Source: Mycobacterium sp. 852013-50091_SCH5140682 (lineage in GTDB: Bacteria; Actinomycetota; Actinomycetes; Mycobacteriales; Mycobacteriaceae). From it: DNA of 64,000 bases. Position numbers and translations under genes: made by a program. The stretch covers positions 62,001-126,000 of the forward strand of contig NZ_LZTB01000126.1 of the NCBI RefSeq assembly GCF_001665685.1. Direction: 5' to 3'. The notes under the pieces were generated by a model, which did not search any database, had not been told where the DNA came from, and saw nothing but the letters and a program-made list of their open reading frames with translations. This document shows, in pieces, positions 17,155 to 25,611 of this stretch; within the stretch, counting starts at the first letter, position 1; every line of letters begins with the position of its first letter.

Positions 17155-18543
17155 GTGTCCGACAGTTTGTTCGATGTGCCCGGCGACGCGGCGCCCGGTG
17201 ATCCCGGCGCGCTGGCCCCGCCCGGCACGGGGTTGGTCCCGCCCGGCACGGGATTGGTCGACTCCTCGCGCGAGCGCTCGTCGGCCCCGCTTGCGGTGCG
17301 GATGCGTCCGGCCAGCCTCGACGAGGTCGTCGGGCAGCAGCATCTGCTGCGGGCCGGTTCACCGCTGCGCCGGCTGGTGGAGGGTTCCGGCGCGGCGTCG
17401 GTGATCCTCTACGGCCCGCCGGGAACGGGTAAGACCACGCTGGCCTCGTTGATCTCGCAGGCCACCGGACGCCGGTTCGAGGCGCTCTCGGCATTGTCGG
17501 CCGGGGTCAAAGAGGTCCGTGCGGTGATCGACACCGCTCGGCGCTCGGCCGTGCACGGCGGCCAGACCGTGCTGTTCATCGACGAGGTGCACCGGTTCTC
17601 CAAGACCCAGCAGGATGCGCTGCTGGCGGCAGTCGAGAACCGCGTGGTGCTTCTGGTGGCGGCGACGACCGAGAACCCGTCGTTCTCCGTGGTGGCCCCG
17701 CTGCTGTCGCGGTCGCTGATCCTGCAGCTGCAGCCGTTGACCCCGCAGGACATCGAGAGCGTGCTGCGTCGCGCCATCACCGATCCGCGGGGCCTCGGCG
17801 GTGCGGTCGAGGTCACCGACGAGGCGGTCGATCTGCTGGTGCAGCTCTCGGCCGGTGATGCTCGGCGTGCCCTGACCGCGCTCGAGGTGGCATCGGAGCC
17901 GGGGGAACGGGTCACTGTCGAGATCATCGAGCAGTCGCTGGACAAGGCCGCGGTGCGCTATGACCGCGACGGCGACCAGCACTATGACGTGGTCAGCGCG
18001 TTCATCAAGTCGATGCGCGGTTCTGACGTCGACGCGGCGCTGCACTACCTGGCCCGGATGCTGGTGGCGGGGGAGGATCCGCGGTTCATCGCCCGGCGGT
18101 TGATGATCCTGGCCAGCGAAGACATCGGGATGGCCGATCCCAGCGCCCTGCAGATCGCGGTGGCCGCTGCCCAGACCGTGCAGCTGATCGGTATGCCCGA
18201 GGCGCAGTTGACGCTCGCGCACGCGACCGTGCATCTCGCGACCGCGCCCAAGTCCAACGCTGTGACGACCGCACTGGCCGCGGCGATGGGCGACATCCGG
18301 GCCGGTAAGGCGGGGCCGGTACCAGCGCATCTGCGCGACGGCCACTACTCCGGCGCCGCCAAGCTCGGCCACGCCGTCGGCTACCGGTATCCCCATGACC
18401 ATCCCGATGGTGTTGTGCCGCAACAGTATCCACCCGACGATCTGGTCCTGGCGGACTACTACCAGCCAACCGGCCGTGGCGTCGAACGGGAGATCGCAAC
18501 CCGGCTGGACAAGCTGCGCGCCATCGTCCGCCGCAAGCGCTGA
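17155..18543 (+). CDS. rarA: Replication-associated recombination protein A (MgsA/WRNIP1 family AAA+ ATPase)
   Basis: A 462-residue clamp-loader-like AAA+ ATPase that acts at stalled replication forks. Walker A GPPGTGKT lies near residue 85-92, Walker B LFIDEVHRF near 139, sensor 1 in AATTENPS, and the C-terminal tetramerisation/MgsA region includes EDIGMADPSAL. Normal mycobacterial length (Rv2559c is the counterpart). The start is GTG. The N-terminus carries a short repeat, PPGTGLVPPGTGLV, not needed for the ATPase core. The DUF3097 gene precedes it closely. Confidence 0.95.
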   Translation: MSDSLFDVPGDAAPGDPGALAPPGTGLVPPGTGLVDSSRERSSAPLAVRMRPASLDEVVGQQHLLRAGSPLRRLVEGSGAASVILYGPPGTGKTTLASLISQATGRRFEALSALSAGVKEVRAVIDTARRSAVHGGQTVLFIDEVHRFSKTQQDALLAAVENRVVLLVAATTENPSFSVVAPLLSRSLILQLQPLTPQDIESVLRRAITDPRGLGGAVEVTDEAVDLLVQLSAGDARRALTALEVASEPGERVTVEIIEQSLDKAAVRYDRDGDQHYDVVSAFIKSMRGSDVDAALHYLARMLVAGEDPRFIARRLMILASEDIGMADPSALQIAVAAAQTVQLIGMPEAQLTLAHATVHLATAPKSNAVTTALAAAMGDIRAGKAGPVPAHLRDGHYSGAAKLGHAVGYRYPHDHPDGVVPQQYPPDDLVLADYYQPTGRGVEREIATRLDKLRAIVRRKR

Positions 18544-18549
18544 AAACTC

Positions 18550-18579
18550 TTGACATCGCCACAGGAGTACTTCTACCTT
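18550..18579 (+). promoter_or_regulatory. SigA-like promoter for the ArsR-SRPBCC operon
   Basis: TTGACA at 18550-18555 and TACCTT at 18574-18579, spaced 18 bases, form a good housekeeping promoter only 41 bases before the ArsR start. An imperfect 26-bp palindrome begins at the last base region of the -10 box. Confidence 0.55.
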
Positions 18580-18605
18580 GTTAATCAACCAATTGATTGA
18601 TCAAC
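18580..18605. promoter_or_regulatory. 26-bp imperfect palindrome, candidate ArsR-type operator
   Basis: GTTAATCAACCAATTGATTG followed by ATCAAC matches its reverse complement at 22 of 26 positions. It is conspicuously AT-rich in a GC-rich genome. It abuts the -10 box and lies 15 bases before the regulator start, so bound repressor would block transcription of its own operon. Confidence 0.65.
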
Positions 18606-18619
18606 AGGAAGATTGATTA

Positions 18620-18970
18620 TTGGTCAGTGATGACGATGGTGAGGTCAGGTTGGACCGTGCCTTCCTGGCACTGGCCGACCCGGTGCGGCGGGCGATCGTG
18701 GCGCGGCTGTCCCGCGGCCCGGCGACCGTCAACGAGTTGGCCGAGCCGTTCGATATCACGAAACAGGCTGTGTCCAAACACATTCAGGTTCTCGAACAGG
18801 CCGGCCTGGTGACCCGGACCCGCGACGCGCAGCGCAGGCCCGTGCACCTCGACGCGGCCGCTCTGGAGCGGCTGACCGCGTGGATCGACGGCTACCGACT
18901 GAATGCCGAACGCAGCTACCGGCGGCTGGACGCGCTGCTGGCCGACATCGAAGAGGAGGATTCGAAATGA
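18620..18970 (+). CDS. ArsR-family winged-helix repressor
   Basis: A 116-residue ArsR/SmtB-fold regulator: LADPVRRAIVARL, a recognition helix in ITKQAVSKHIQVLEQAGLV and a wing with RTRDAQRRPVHL. No metal-binding Cys pair is present in the recognition helix, so it is not an arsenic sensor. It belongs to the group encoded beside SRPBCC (AHSA1-like) proteins. The start is TTG at 18620; another TTG at 18650 is possible. Its stop overlaps the next ATG (ATGA), so the two are co-translated. Autoregulation through the upstream palindrome is likely. Confidence 0.9.
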   Translation: MVSDDDGEVRLDRAFLALADPVRRAIVARLSRGPATVNELAEPFDITKQAVSKHIQVLEQAGLVTRTRDAQRRPVHLDAAALERLTAWIDGYRLNAERSYRRLDALLADIEEEDSK

Positions 18971-19440
18971 CCAAGGCACTCGATCTCACCGTCCCTGTCG
19001 ACACCCTCGCCATGGAGTTCACCAGGGAATTCGACGCGCCGGTCGCGGCGCTGTTCCGGGCCCACGCCGAGCCGGACCTGGTCACCCGATGGCTGGGCCC
19101 GCACGACATCGCGATGACGATCGAACACTGGGACTTCCGCGCCGGAGGCGGCTACCGCTACGTGCACTCCCGTGCCGGTGAGCAGTACCGGTTCAACGGC
19201 GTGTTCCACACCGTCCGCCCGGACGAACTCATCATCCAGACCTTCGAATTCGAGGGTGCACCGGACATGGTGAACATCGAATTCATGTGGTTCGACGACC
19301 TTGGCGCCGGCCGCAGCAGGTTGCGCGGCCGATCGATCTGCCCGAATACCCAAGCCCGGGACGCGTTGCTGTCCTCGGGCATGGAAACGGGCATGGTCGA
19401 GGGCTACGAACGGCTGGACGCGCTGCTGCCGACGCTGTAG
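18967..19440 (+). CDS. SRPBCC/AHSA1-like protein
   Basis: A 157-residue START-like helix-grip protein: the N-terminal strand MEFTREFDAPVAALFRAHAE, then TRWLGPHDIAMTIEHWDFRAGGGYRY and the C-terminal helix with YERLDALL. Members bind hydrophobic ligands, and ArsR-SRPBCC pairs are common in soil actinobacteria, with the second protein acting in an unknown ligand or stress response. The ATG overlaps the ArsR stop codon by four bases. Confidence 0.9.
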   Translation: MTKALDLTVPVDTLAMEFTREFDAPVAALFRAHAEPDLVTRWLGPHDIAMTIEHWDFRAGGGYRYVHSRAGEQYRFNGVFHTVRPDELIIQTFEFEGAPDMVNIEFMWFDDLGAGRSRLRGRSICPNTQARDALLSSGMETGMVEGYERLDALLPTL

Positions 19441-19448
19441 CCGACGAG

Positions 19449-19754
19449 TTATCGCATCAACCCTGAGCGTCGACCACCGAACAAGCCCCGTCGACGGCCC
19501 ATCAACGACGCCACCAGGGCCACGCCAAGGGCAGCGACGATCACCTGGACGAGCAGTTCGAGCCAGTCGACTCCGTTGGTGTCGGTCGGGATCCCGAGCG
19601 CCCGCGCGATGGCGGTGCCGATGAACGCCGAGACGATGCCGACAAGGATCGTCACCAGGAACCCGATGGGCTGCCGACCGGGCACCAGCAGACGGCCGAT
19701 GACGCCGATGACGATGCCGATCAGGATTGCGCTGAAGATGCCGGTGATGGTCAT
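19449..19754 (-). CDS. GlsB/YeaQ/YmgE family small membrane protein
   Basis: A 101-residue protein with three hydrophobic segments rich in Gly (ILIGIVIGVIGRLLVPG, IGFLVTILVGIVSAFIGTAI, LLVQVIVAALGVALVASLMG) and a basic C-terminal tail. The family is called transglycosylase-associated by historical naming and is usually stress-induced; the molecular role is unknown. The ATG at 19754 follows a GGAGGAGAA ribosome site, making it far better than an upstream in-frame start. It converges with the SRPBCC gene. Confidence 0.87.
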   Translation of the reverse strand: MTITGIFSAILIGIVIGVIGRLLVPGRQPIGFLVTILVGIVSAFIGTAIARALGIPTDTNGVDWLELLVQVIVAALGVALVASLMGRRRGLFGGRRSGLMR

Positions 19755-19835
19755 TTCTCCTCCAAGGCTTGCGGACTGGGAGGGAGATACCCCGGCAGAC
19801 AACAACACAAACGGCTGCGTCAATTCAGCTCTGCA

Positions 19836-20456
19836 TCAAGCCAGTTCCGGAACCCGCAGATGGGCCAGGACCAACTCGAACTCGCCGACGTCGAGCTGAT
19901 CGGCTCCGAGATCCCGCAACCGGGCCGTGCGCAGCGAGCGTGCCTGGTCCCGGTTTTGGTCCAGCGCCTCTTGGCTGCGGAACGTCGTCGACGACACCGC
20001 CCGCCCCGTCGTGCGGTCGAGCATCAGGCTGGCGCTGCAGAACCCCGCGAGATCGTCGAACGCCGGCAGCACCGCGGACCGGTAGTAGTCGATGGCCCGG
20101 TCGAAGAGTTCCGGACGCGTCTGCAACCAGGTGGCCCGCACCCAAGCGCCCGGCGCGGAGTACTGCTCGCGGTGCACCACCGCGATCTCCCACTCGTCGA
20201 TCGTCGCGCTGCCGGCGAAAGCCTCGACGGCCCGATGCCGGATCGGTGCCAGGATCGGCGCGCTGGCCTGCATCGCGTCAAGGGAACGCCAGGCCGTGGT
20301 GGCGATGCAGCGTCCGGATTCCCGGTCCACCATCAGCGACAGGCCGACGCACCCGTCGACCGCATCGACGGCGGGCATGACCTCGTCGCGAATGTGCGCG
20401 ATGCCCGCGTCGATGGCCTCGCGGTGCGCCGTGATCGTGGTAGAGCGTGCGAACAC
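19836..20456 (-). CDS. Two-domain dimeric alpha/beta-barrel (antibiotic monooxygenase-like) protein
   Basis: About 206 residues in two similar halves, each with the ferredoxin-like ABM pattern: GIAHIRDEVMPAVDAVDGCVGLSLM then AIDYYRSAVLPAFDDLAGFCSASLM, followed by RSLDAM and RSQEAL helices. A single chain therefore forms the barrel normally made by a dimer. The GTG at 20456, preceded by AGAGGGGGTGG, is the best start; an upstream ATG 60 bases earlier is in frame but unsupported. The family includes heme-degrading and quinone-forming oxygenases; no cofactor motif identifies this one. It is divergent from yjbQ. Confidence 0.75.
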   Translation of the reverse strand: MFARSTTITAHREAIDAGIAHIRDEVMPAVDAVDGCVGLSLMVDRESGRCIATTAWRSLDAMQASAPILAPIRHRAVEAFAGSATIDEWEIAVVHREQYSAPGAWVRATWLQTRPELFDRAIDYYRSAVLPAFDDLAGFCSASLMLDRTTGRAVSSTTFRSQEALDQNRDQARSLRTARLRDLGADQLDVGEFELVLAHLRVPELA

Positions 20457-20572
20457 GATCCACCCCCTCTTGTCGGGGCAGCGCCCCGGTGGCGCCACCG
20501 GTTCCATCACCACCATCCTCCGCGGGATCACGACGTGCAATGGCCCACAGGGCGACTCGTAGGCTGGGACAA

Positions 20573-20974
20573 ATGGACACTGATGTGATCGACGTCGACA
20601 CCGCACGACGCCGCATCGTCGACCTCACCGACGCGGTGGAGGGCTTCTGCGACGGACGCGGCGACGGGCTGTGCAACGTCTTCGTGCCGCACGCCACCGC
20701 CGGGGTGGCGATCATCGAGACCGGTGCCGGCTCCGACGACGACCTGATCGACACGCTGGAGCGACTCCTGCCGCGTGACGATCGCTACCGGCACGCGCAC
20801 GGATCTTTCGGCCACGGCGCCGACCATGTCCTGCCCGCCCTGGTATCTCCGTCGGTCACGGTGCCGGTGCAGGCCGGACGGCCGCTTCTGGGGACTTGGC
20901 AAAGCGTCGTGCTGGTCGATCTGAACCGGGACAACCCGCAACGGTCGGTACGCCTGAGTTTTCTCGCGGCCTGA
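20573..20974 (+). CDS. YjbQ/UPF0047 family protein (secondary thiamine-phosphate synthase enzyme)
   Basis: A 133-residue protein with the family signatures FVPHATAGVAIIE and GADHVLPAL. The E. coli homologue YjbQ has weak thiamine-phosphate synthase activity, but the physiological role is unsettled. The M. tuberculosis counterpart, Rv2556c, lies in the same position upstream of alaS. The ATG at 20573 gives the conserved length. A 115-base gap separates it from alaS. Confidence 0.9.
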   Translation: MDTDVIDVDTARRRIVDLTDAVEGFCDGRGDGLCNVFVPHATAGVAIIETGAGSDDDLIDTLERLLPRDDRYRHAHGSFGHGADHVLPALVSPSVTVPVQAGRPLLGTWQSVVLVDLNRDNPQRSVRLSFLAA

Positions 20975-21089
20975 CCAGCGCTGTTCGGGGCGACCGCGCT
21001 GACCGGTAATGTAAGGCGGTCGAATTATTCGCAGTGAACGCCGACCGGTACCCACAGCGACCATCTACTAAGACGAGGGCAGAGGCGAC

Positions 21090-23780
21090 GTGCAGACACA
21101 CGAGATCAGGAAGCGCTTCCTCGATCATTTCGTGAAGGCGGGCCATACCGAGGTGCCGAGCGCATCGGTCATCCTCGACGACCCCAACCTGCTGTTCGTC
21201 AACGCGGGCATGGTGCAGTTCGTGCCCTACTTCCTCGGAGCTCGCACCCCGCCGTACGACAAGGCGACCAGCGTGCAGAAGTGCATCCGGACGCCCGACA
21301 TCGACGAGGTCGGCATCACCACCCGGCACAACACGTTCTTCCAGATGGCAGGCAACTTCTCGTTCGGCGACTACTTCAAGAAGGGCGCCATCGAGCTGGC
21401 CTGGACCCTGCTGACCAACCCGGTCTCCGAGGGTGGTTACGGATTCGACCCGGAAAGGCTCTGGGCCACCGTCTATCTCGATGACGACGAGGCCATCGGC
21501 CTGTGGCAGGAAGTGGCGGGGCTGCCGCTCGAGCGCATCCAGCGCCGCGGCATGGCCGACAACTACTGGTCGATGGGCATTCCGGGGCCGTGCGGACCGT
21601 GTTCGGAGATCTACTACGACCGCGGTCCTGAATACGGCATCGACGGCGGGCCCGAGGCCAACGAGGACCGCTACATCGAGATCTGGAATCTCGTGTTCAT
21701 GCAGAACGAGCGCGGCGAGGGCACCTCCAAGAACGACTTCGAGATACTCGGCCCGCTGCCGCGCAAGAACATCGACACGGGCATGGGCGTCGAGCGCATC
21801 GCGTGCCTGCTGCAGGGCGTGGACAACGTCTACGAGACCGATCTGGTGCGGCCCGTCATCGACCTGGTGGCGTCGATCGCGCCGCGCGGCTACGGCGTCG
21901 GCAACCACGAAGACGATGTGCGGTACCGCATCATCGCCGACCACAGCCGCACCGCGGCCATCATCATCGGCGACGGGGTCAGCCCCGGCAACGAAGGCCG
22001 CGGTTACGTGCTGCGCCGGCTGCTGCGCCGCATCATCCGCGCCGCCAAGCTGCTCGGTGTCGAGGATCCCATCATGGGCCGGCTGATGGCCACCGTGCGC
22101 GACGAGATGGGCCCGTCCTACCCGGAACTGGTCACCGACTTCGAACGCATCAACCGGATCGCCGTCGCCGAGGAGACCGCCTTCAACCGCACCCTGGTCT
22201 CGGGTTCGCGGCTGTTCGACGACGCCGCGGCGGCCACCAAGCGCTCGGGTGCCACGGTGCTCTCCGGCAGCGACGCGTTCACGCTGCACGACACCTACGG
22301 TTTCCCCATCGACCTCACCCTGGAGATGGCCGCGGAGGCGGGGTTGACGGTCGACGAAGCCGGGTTCCGCACGCTCATGGCCGAGCAGCGGGCACGCGCC
22401 AAAGCCGATGCGGCGGCCCGCAAACAGGCCCACACCGACCTCACCGCCTACCGCGAACTGGTCGACGCCGGGCCGACCGAGTTCACCGGCTTCGACGAAT
22501 TGACTTCTGAGGCAAGGATTCTCGGCATCTTCGTGGACGGCAAACGGGTTCCCGTCGTCGGCCATGAGGGCCTCGAGGCCGACCGGGTCGAGCTGATCCT
22601 CGACCGCACGCCGTTCTATGCCGAATCCGGTGGGCAGATCGCCGACGAGGGCGCCATCACCGGAACCGGAAGCTCCGAGACGGCTCGGGCCGCGGTCACC
22701 GATGTGCAGAAGATCGCCAAGACGCTGTGGGCGCATCGCGTCAACGTCGAATCGGGCGAGTTCGTCGAAGGCGACACGGTCGCCGCCGCGGTCGATCCCA
22801 GGTGGCGCCACGGCGCGACGCAGGGGCACTCCGGCACCCACATGGTGCACGCGGCGCTGCGACAGGTACTGGGGCCCAACGCTGTCCAGGCCGGCTCGTT
22901 GAACCGGCCCGGCTATCTGCGGTTCGACTTCAACTGGCAGGGCGCACTCTCCGAAGACCAGCGCTCCCAGATCGAAGAAGTCACGAATCAGGCCGTCGAA
23001 GCCGACTTCGAGGTACACACCTTCAACACCGAGCTGGACAAGGCCAAGGCCATGGGCGCCATGGCACTGTTCGGCGAGAACTACCCCGACGAGGTACGGG
23101 TGGTCGAGATCGGCGGCCCGTTCTCGCTCGAACTGTGCGGTGGCACGCATGTGCGCAACTCGGCACAGATCGGCCCCGTGACGATTCTCGGCGAGTCGTC
23201 GGTCGGGTCTGGCGTGCGCCGGGTCGAGGCCTATGTCGGCCTGGAGTCGTTCCGGCACCTGGCCAAGGAACGAGCCCTGATGGCCGGGCTGGCGTCATCG
23301 CTGAAGGTGCCCTCCGAAGAGGTCCCCGCCCGCGTGGCCACGCTCGTGGAGCGGCTCAAGGCGGCCGAGAAGGAACTCGACAAGGCCCGCCTGGCCAACG
23401 CCAGGGCCGCGGCCGCCAACGCCGCTGCCGGCGCGGAGCTCATCGGCAAGGTACGGCTGGTGGCGCAGCGGATGGCCGCAGGCATGTCGGGTGGCGATCT
23501 GCGCAGCCTGGTCGGCGACATCAAGGGCAAGCTCGGCAGCGACCCGGCCGTGGTGGCACTGATCGCCGAAGGCGAGGGCGACTCGGTCCCGTTCGTGGTG
23601 GCGGTCAACCCGGCCGCGCAGGACCTCGGATTGCGGGCCAACGATCTCGTGAAGCAATTCGCCGCACCGGTGAACGGTCGTGGTGGTGGCAAGGCCGATC
23701 TGGCGCAGGGTTCCGGTAAGGGGGCGGCGGGTATCGACGCGGCGTTGGCCGCATTGCGTACCGAGATCGGCCGGAGCTAG
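21090..23780 (+). CDS. alaS: Alanyl-tRNA synthetase
   Basis: An 896-residue class II synthetase that charges tRNA-Ala. The catalytic core opens with RKRFLDHFVKAGH and FVNAGMVQFVPYF; the class II motif GNFSFGDYFK and an insertion typical of AlaRS follow. The editing domain has zinc ligands HSGTHMVH (near 580) and CGGTHVRNS (near 684). The C-terminal Ala-rich coiled coil and the DHHA1 domain (ending GGGGKADLAQGSGK-like, with GGGKADLAQG) complete the protein. The start is GTG with a GAGGGCAGAGG ribosome region. The ruvX start follows four bases after the stop. Confidence 0.98.
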   Translation: MQTHEIRKRFLDHFVKAGHTEVPSASVILDDPNLLFVNAGMVQFVPYFLGARTPPYDKATSVQKCIRTPDIDEVGITTRHNTFFQMAGNFSFGDYFKKGAIELAWTLLTNPVSEGGYGFDPERLWATVYLDDDEAIGLWQEVAGLPLERIQRRGMADNYWSMGIPGPCGPCSEIYYDRGPEYGIDGGPEANEDRYIEIWNLVFMQNERGEGTSKNDFEILGPLPRKNIDTGMGVERIACLLQGVDNVYETDLVRPVIDLVASIAPRGYGVGNHEDDVRYRIIADHSRTAAIIIGDGVSPGNEGRGYVLRRLLRRIIRAAKLLGVEDPIMGRLMATVRDEMGPSYPELVTDFERINRIAVAEETAFNRTLVSGSRLFDDAAAATKRSGATVLSGSDAFTLHDTYGFPIDLTLEMAAEAGLTVDEAGFRTLMAEQRARAKADAAARKQAHTDLTAYRELVDAGPTEFTGFDELTSEARILGIFVDGKRVPVVGHEGLEADRVELILDRTPFYAESGGQIADEGAITGTGSSETARAAVTDVQKIAKTLWAHRVNVESGEFVEGDTVAAAVDPRWRHGATQGHSGTHMVHAALRQVLGPNAVQAGSLNRPGYLRFDFNWQGALSEDQRSQIEEVTNQAVEADFEVHTFNTELDKAKAMGAMALFGENYPDEVRVVEIGGPFSLELCGGTHVRNSAQIGPVTILGESSVGSGVRRVEAYVGLESFRHLAKERALMAGLASSLKVPSEEVPARVATLVERLKAAEKELDKARLANARAAAANAAAGAELIGKVRLVAQRMAAGMSGGDLRSLVGDIKGKLGSDPAVVALIAEGEGDSVPFVVAVNPAAQDLGLRANDLVKQFAAPVNGRGGGKADLAQGSGKGAAGIDAALAALRTEIGRS

Positions 23781-23784
23781 CCCG

Positions 23785-24315
23785 GTGCCGAGCAGCGGGG
23801 AGAGGCTGCCGGACCGCCCGGGGGACGACGACCCCGGCCGCGGCCGACGGATCGGCATCGACGTGGGCACGGTTCGCATCGGCGTGGCCAGCAGCGACCC
23901 GGACGGTATTCTGGCGACGCCGGTGGAGACGGTATTGCGGGATCGGCGGGACCGGGCCGGCGGGAAGCACCTACGCCGGTTGGTGGGCATCGTCGGCGAG
24001 TACGAGGCCGTCGAGGTGATCGTCGGACTGCCGCGCACCCTCGCTGACCGGGCGGGCACGTCGGCGCTCGACGCCATCGACCTCGCCGATCAGCTGGCGC
24101 GTCGCATCACGCCGACGCCGGTGCGGTTGGCCGACGAACGCCTCACCACCGTCTCCGCACAACGATCGCTGCGCGACGCGGGGGTCCGCGCGAAGGGACA
24201 GAAAGCGGTGATCGACCAGGTGGCTGCAGTGGGCATTCTGCAGAGCTGGCTGGATCAGCGGCGGGCGGTCCTGGCCGCGCGCGACGACGGCCGCGGAGAG
24301 GGCACGGATGTCTGA
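23785..24315 (+). CDS. ruvX: Putative pre-16S rRNA nuclease (YqgF/RuvX family)
   Basis: About 176 residues, RNase H-like fold. GIDVGTVRIGVA carries the first catalytic Asp, IVGLPRTL the conserved strand, and DERLTTVSAQ the second acidic site. In E. coli YqgF processes the 5' end of 16S rRNA. An N-terminal extension of about 30 Gly/Asp/Arg-rich residues precedes the fold. The GTG at 23785 is four bases after alaS. The alaS-ruvX-mltG-aroE order is the normal mycobacterial one, and the gene overlaps mltG by eight bases. Confidence 0.93.
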   Translation: MPSSGERLPDRPGDDDPGRGRRIGIDVGTVRIGVASSDPDGILATPVETVLRDRRDRAGGKHLRRLVGIVGEYEAVEVIVGLPRTLADRAGTSALDAIDLADQLARRITPTPVRLADERLTTVSAQRSLRDAGVRAKGQKAVIDQVAAVGILQSWLDQRRAVLAARDDGRGEGTDV

Positions 24316-25555
24316 CAAGTGGGGTGCCGATCGGGCGCAGCCCGTCGCGGTGGGACCACCGCGCAGGGGAATGAGCCGCGCTGAGCGGTTGCGTCAGGCC
24401 CGCAGCAACCGCCGTCGGCGCATGGCCCGCGCCGCATCGCTGGCGCTGCTCATCGTCGTGGCGATCGCCGCGGTGTTCCTCGGCTCGAAGCTGTGGCACA
24501 GCTTCTCCGGGAGCAACAGCAACGACTACGCCGGCGACGGTGTGTCCGATCTGGTCATCCAGGTCCACGACGGCGACTCCACCACCGCAATCGCAAAGAC
24601 ATTGCACGACCACAAGGTGGTGGCCACGGTCAAGGCGTTCGTCGACGCTGCCCACGGCAACTCCGCCATGTCGGAGATCCAGCCGGGCTACTACAAAGTG
24701 CGGACCGAGATTCCGGCTTCCAATGCCGTTGCGCGGCTGGTGGATCCGAGCAACCGGGTGGGCAAGCTCACCATTCCCGAAGGACGTCAGCTCGACGACA
24801 TCGCCGACGTCAAGACCAACGCCGTCACAGACGGCATCTTCAGCCTGATCTCGAAGGCGTCATGCGTGAACCTCGACGGCGCCCAGCGCTGCGTGTCCGT
24901 CGACGACCTGCGCACCGCCGCCGGATCGGCTCCGTTGGCCGCGCTGTCGATTCCGCAGTGGGCCGCCGGGCCCGTGGGAGCGATGGGCGCCGACCACCGC
25001 CGGATCGAAGGTCTCATCGCGCCGGGCACCTGGAACATCGACCCGGCAGCGCCCGCGCAGTCCATCCTCTCGACACTGATCACGTCGAGCGCCACGGTGT
25101 ACACCCAGGGCGGTCTGCTGGACACCGCTGCGGCCATGAACATGTCGCCCTACCAGATCCTCACCGTCGGCTCGCTGGTGCAACGGGAAGCCAAACCGCA
25201 GGATTTCTCCAAGGTCGCCCGCGTGATCTACAACCGGCTGGCCGAGCACCGCAAGCTGGAATTCGACTCCACGGTCAACTACTCCCTGGACCGTCAGGAG
25301 GTGGCGACCACCGACGCTGACCGGGCCAAGCCGACTCCGTGGAACTCCTATGTCCGCGAAGGGCTTCCGCAGACCCCGATCTGCTCGCCGGGCACCGAGG
25401 CGCTGGACGCCGCCGAGCATCCCGCGCCGGGGGACTGGCTGTACTTCGTGACCATCGACATGCAGGGCACCACCCTGTTCACCCGGGACTACAACCAGCA
25501 CCTGGCCAACATCGAACTGGCACGACACAACGGTGTCCTCGACAGTGCCCGATAG
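24308..25555 (+). CDS. mltG: Endolytic murein transglycosylase
   Basis: A 415-residue YceG/MltG protein. A short Arg-rich cytoplasmic N-terminus is followed by one membrane helix (about residues 39-60), a LysM-like region, and the catalytic domain with Glu near 294 in SLVQREAK and the FDSTVNYSL segment. It cleaves nascent glycan strands in the cell wall and is thought to end glycan polymerisation. The last residues (FTRDYNQHLANI) match family C-termini. Its stop codon lies inside the first unit of a tandem repeat that extends into aroE. Confidence 0.94.
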   Translation: MSDKWGADRAQPVAVGPPRRGMSRAERLRQARSNRRRRMARAASLALLIVVAIAAVFLGSKLWHSFSGSNSNDYAGDGVSDLVIQVHDGDSTTAIAKTLHDHKVVATVKAFVDAAHGNSAMSEIQPGYYKVRTEIPASNAVARLVDPSNRVGKLTIPEGRQLDDIADVKTNAVTDGIFSLISKASCVNLDGAQRCVSVDDLRTAAGSAPLAALSIPQWAAGPVGAMGADHRRIEGLIAPGTWNIDPAAPAQSILSTLITSSATVYTQGGLLDTAAAMNMSPYQILTVGSLVQREAKPQDFSKVARVIYNRLAEHRKLEFDSTVNYSLDRQEVATTDADRAKPTPWNSYVREGLPQTPICSPGTEALDAAEHPAPGDWLYFVTIDMQGTTLFTRDYNQHLANIELARHNGVLDSAR

Positions 25556-25611
25556 GCGGCCCGCCGCCGTGCCCGATAGGCGGCCCGCCGCCGTGCCCGA
25601 TAGGCGGCCCG
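25545..25611 (+). repeat. 24-bp tandem repeat across the mltG/aroE junction
   Basis: GTGCCCGATAGGCGGCCC then GCCGCC, 24 bases, occurs at 25545-25568 and 25569-25592, with a 19-base third copy at 25593-25611. Each copy starts with an in-frame GTG usable as the aroE start, and the first holds the mltG stop TAG. The period is a multiple of three, so aroE simply gains VPDRRPAA units. Confidence 0.9.

Noticed and set aside
20975..21089. T-box leader upstream of alaS
   Set aside because: No T-box bulge sequence, specifier loop with an Ala codon, or antiterminator could be built in the 115-base gap.
20856..23258. An 800-codon minus-strand frame opposite alaS
   Set aside because: The plus-strand product is unmistakably AlaRS. 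The antisense product is His/Asp/Val/Gly-rich without recognisable motifs.
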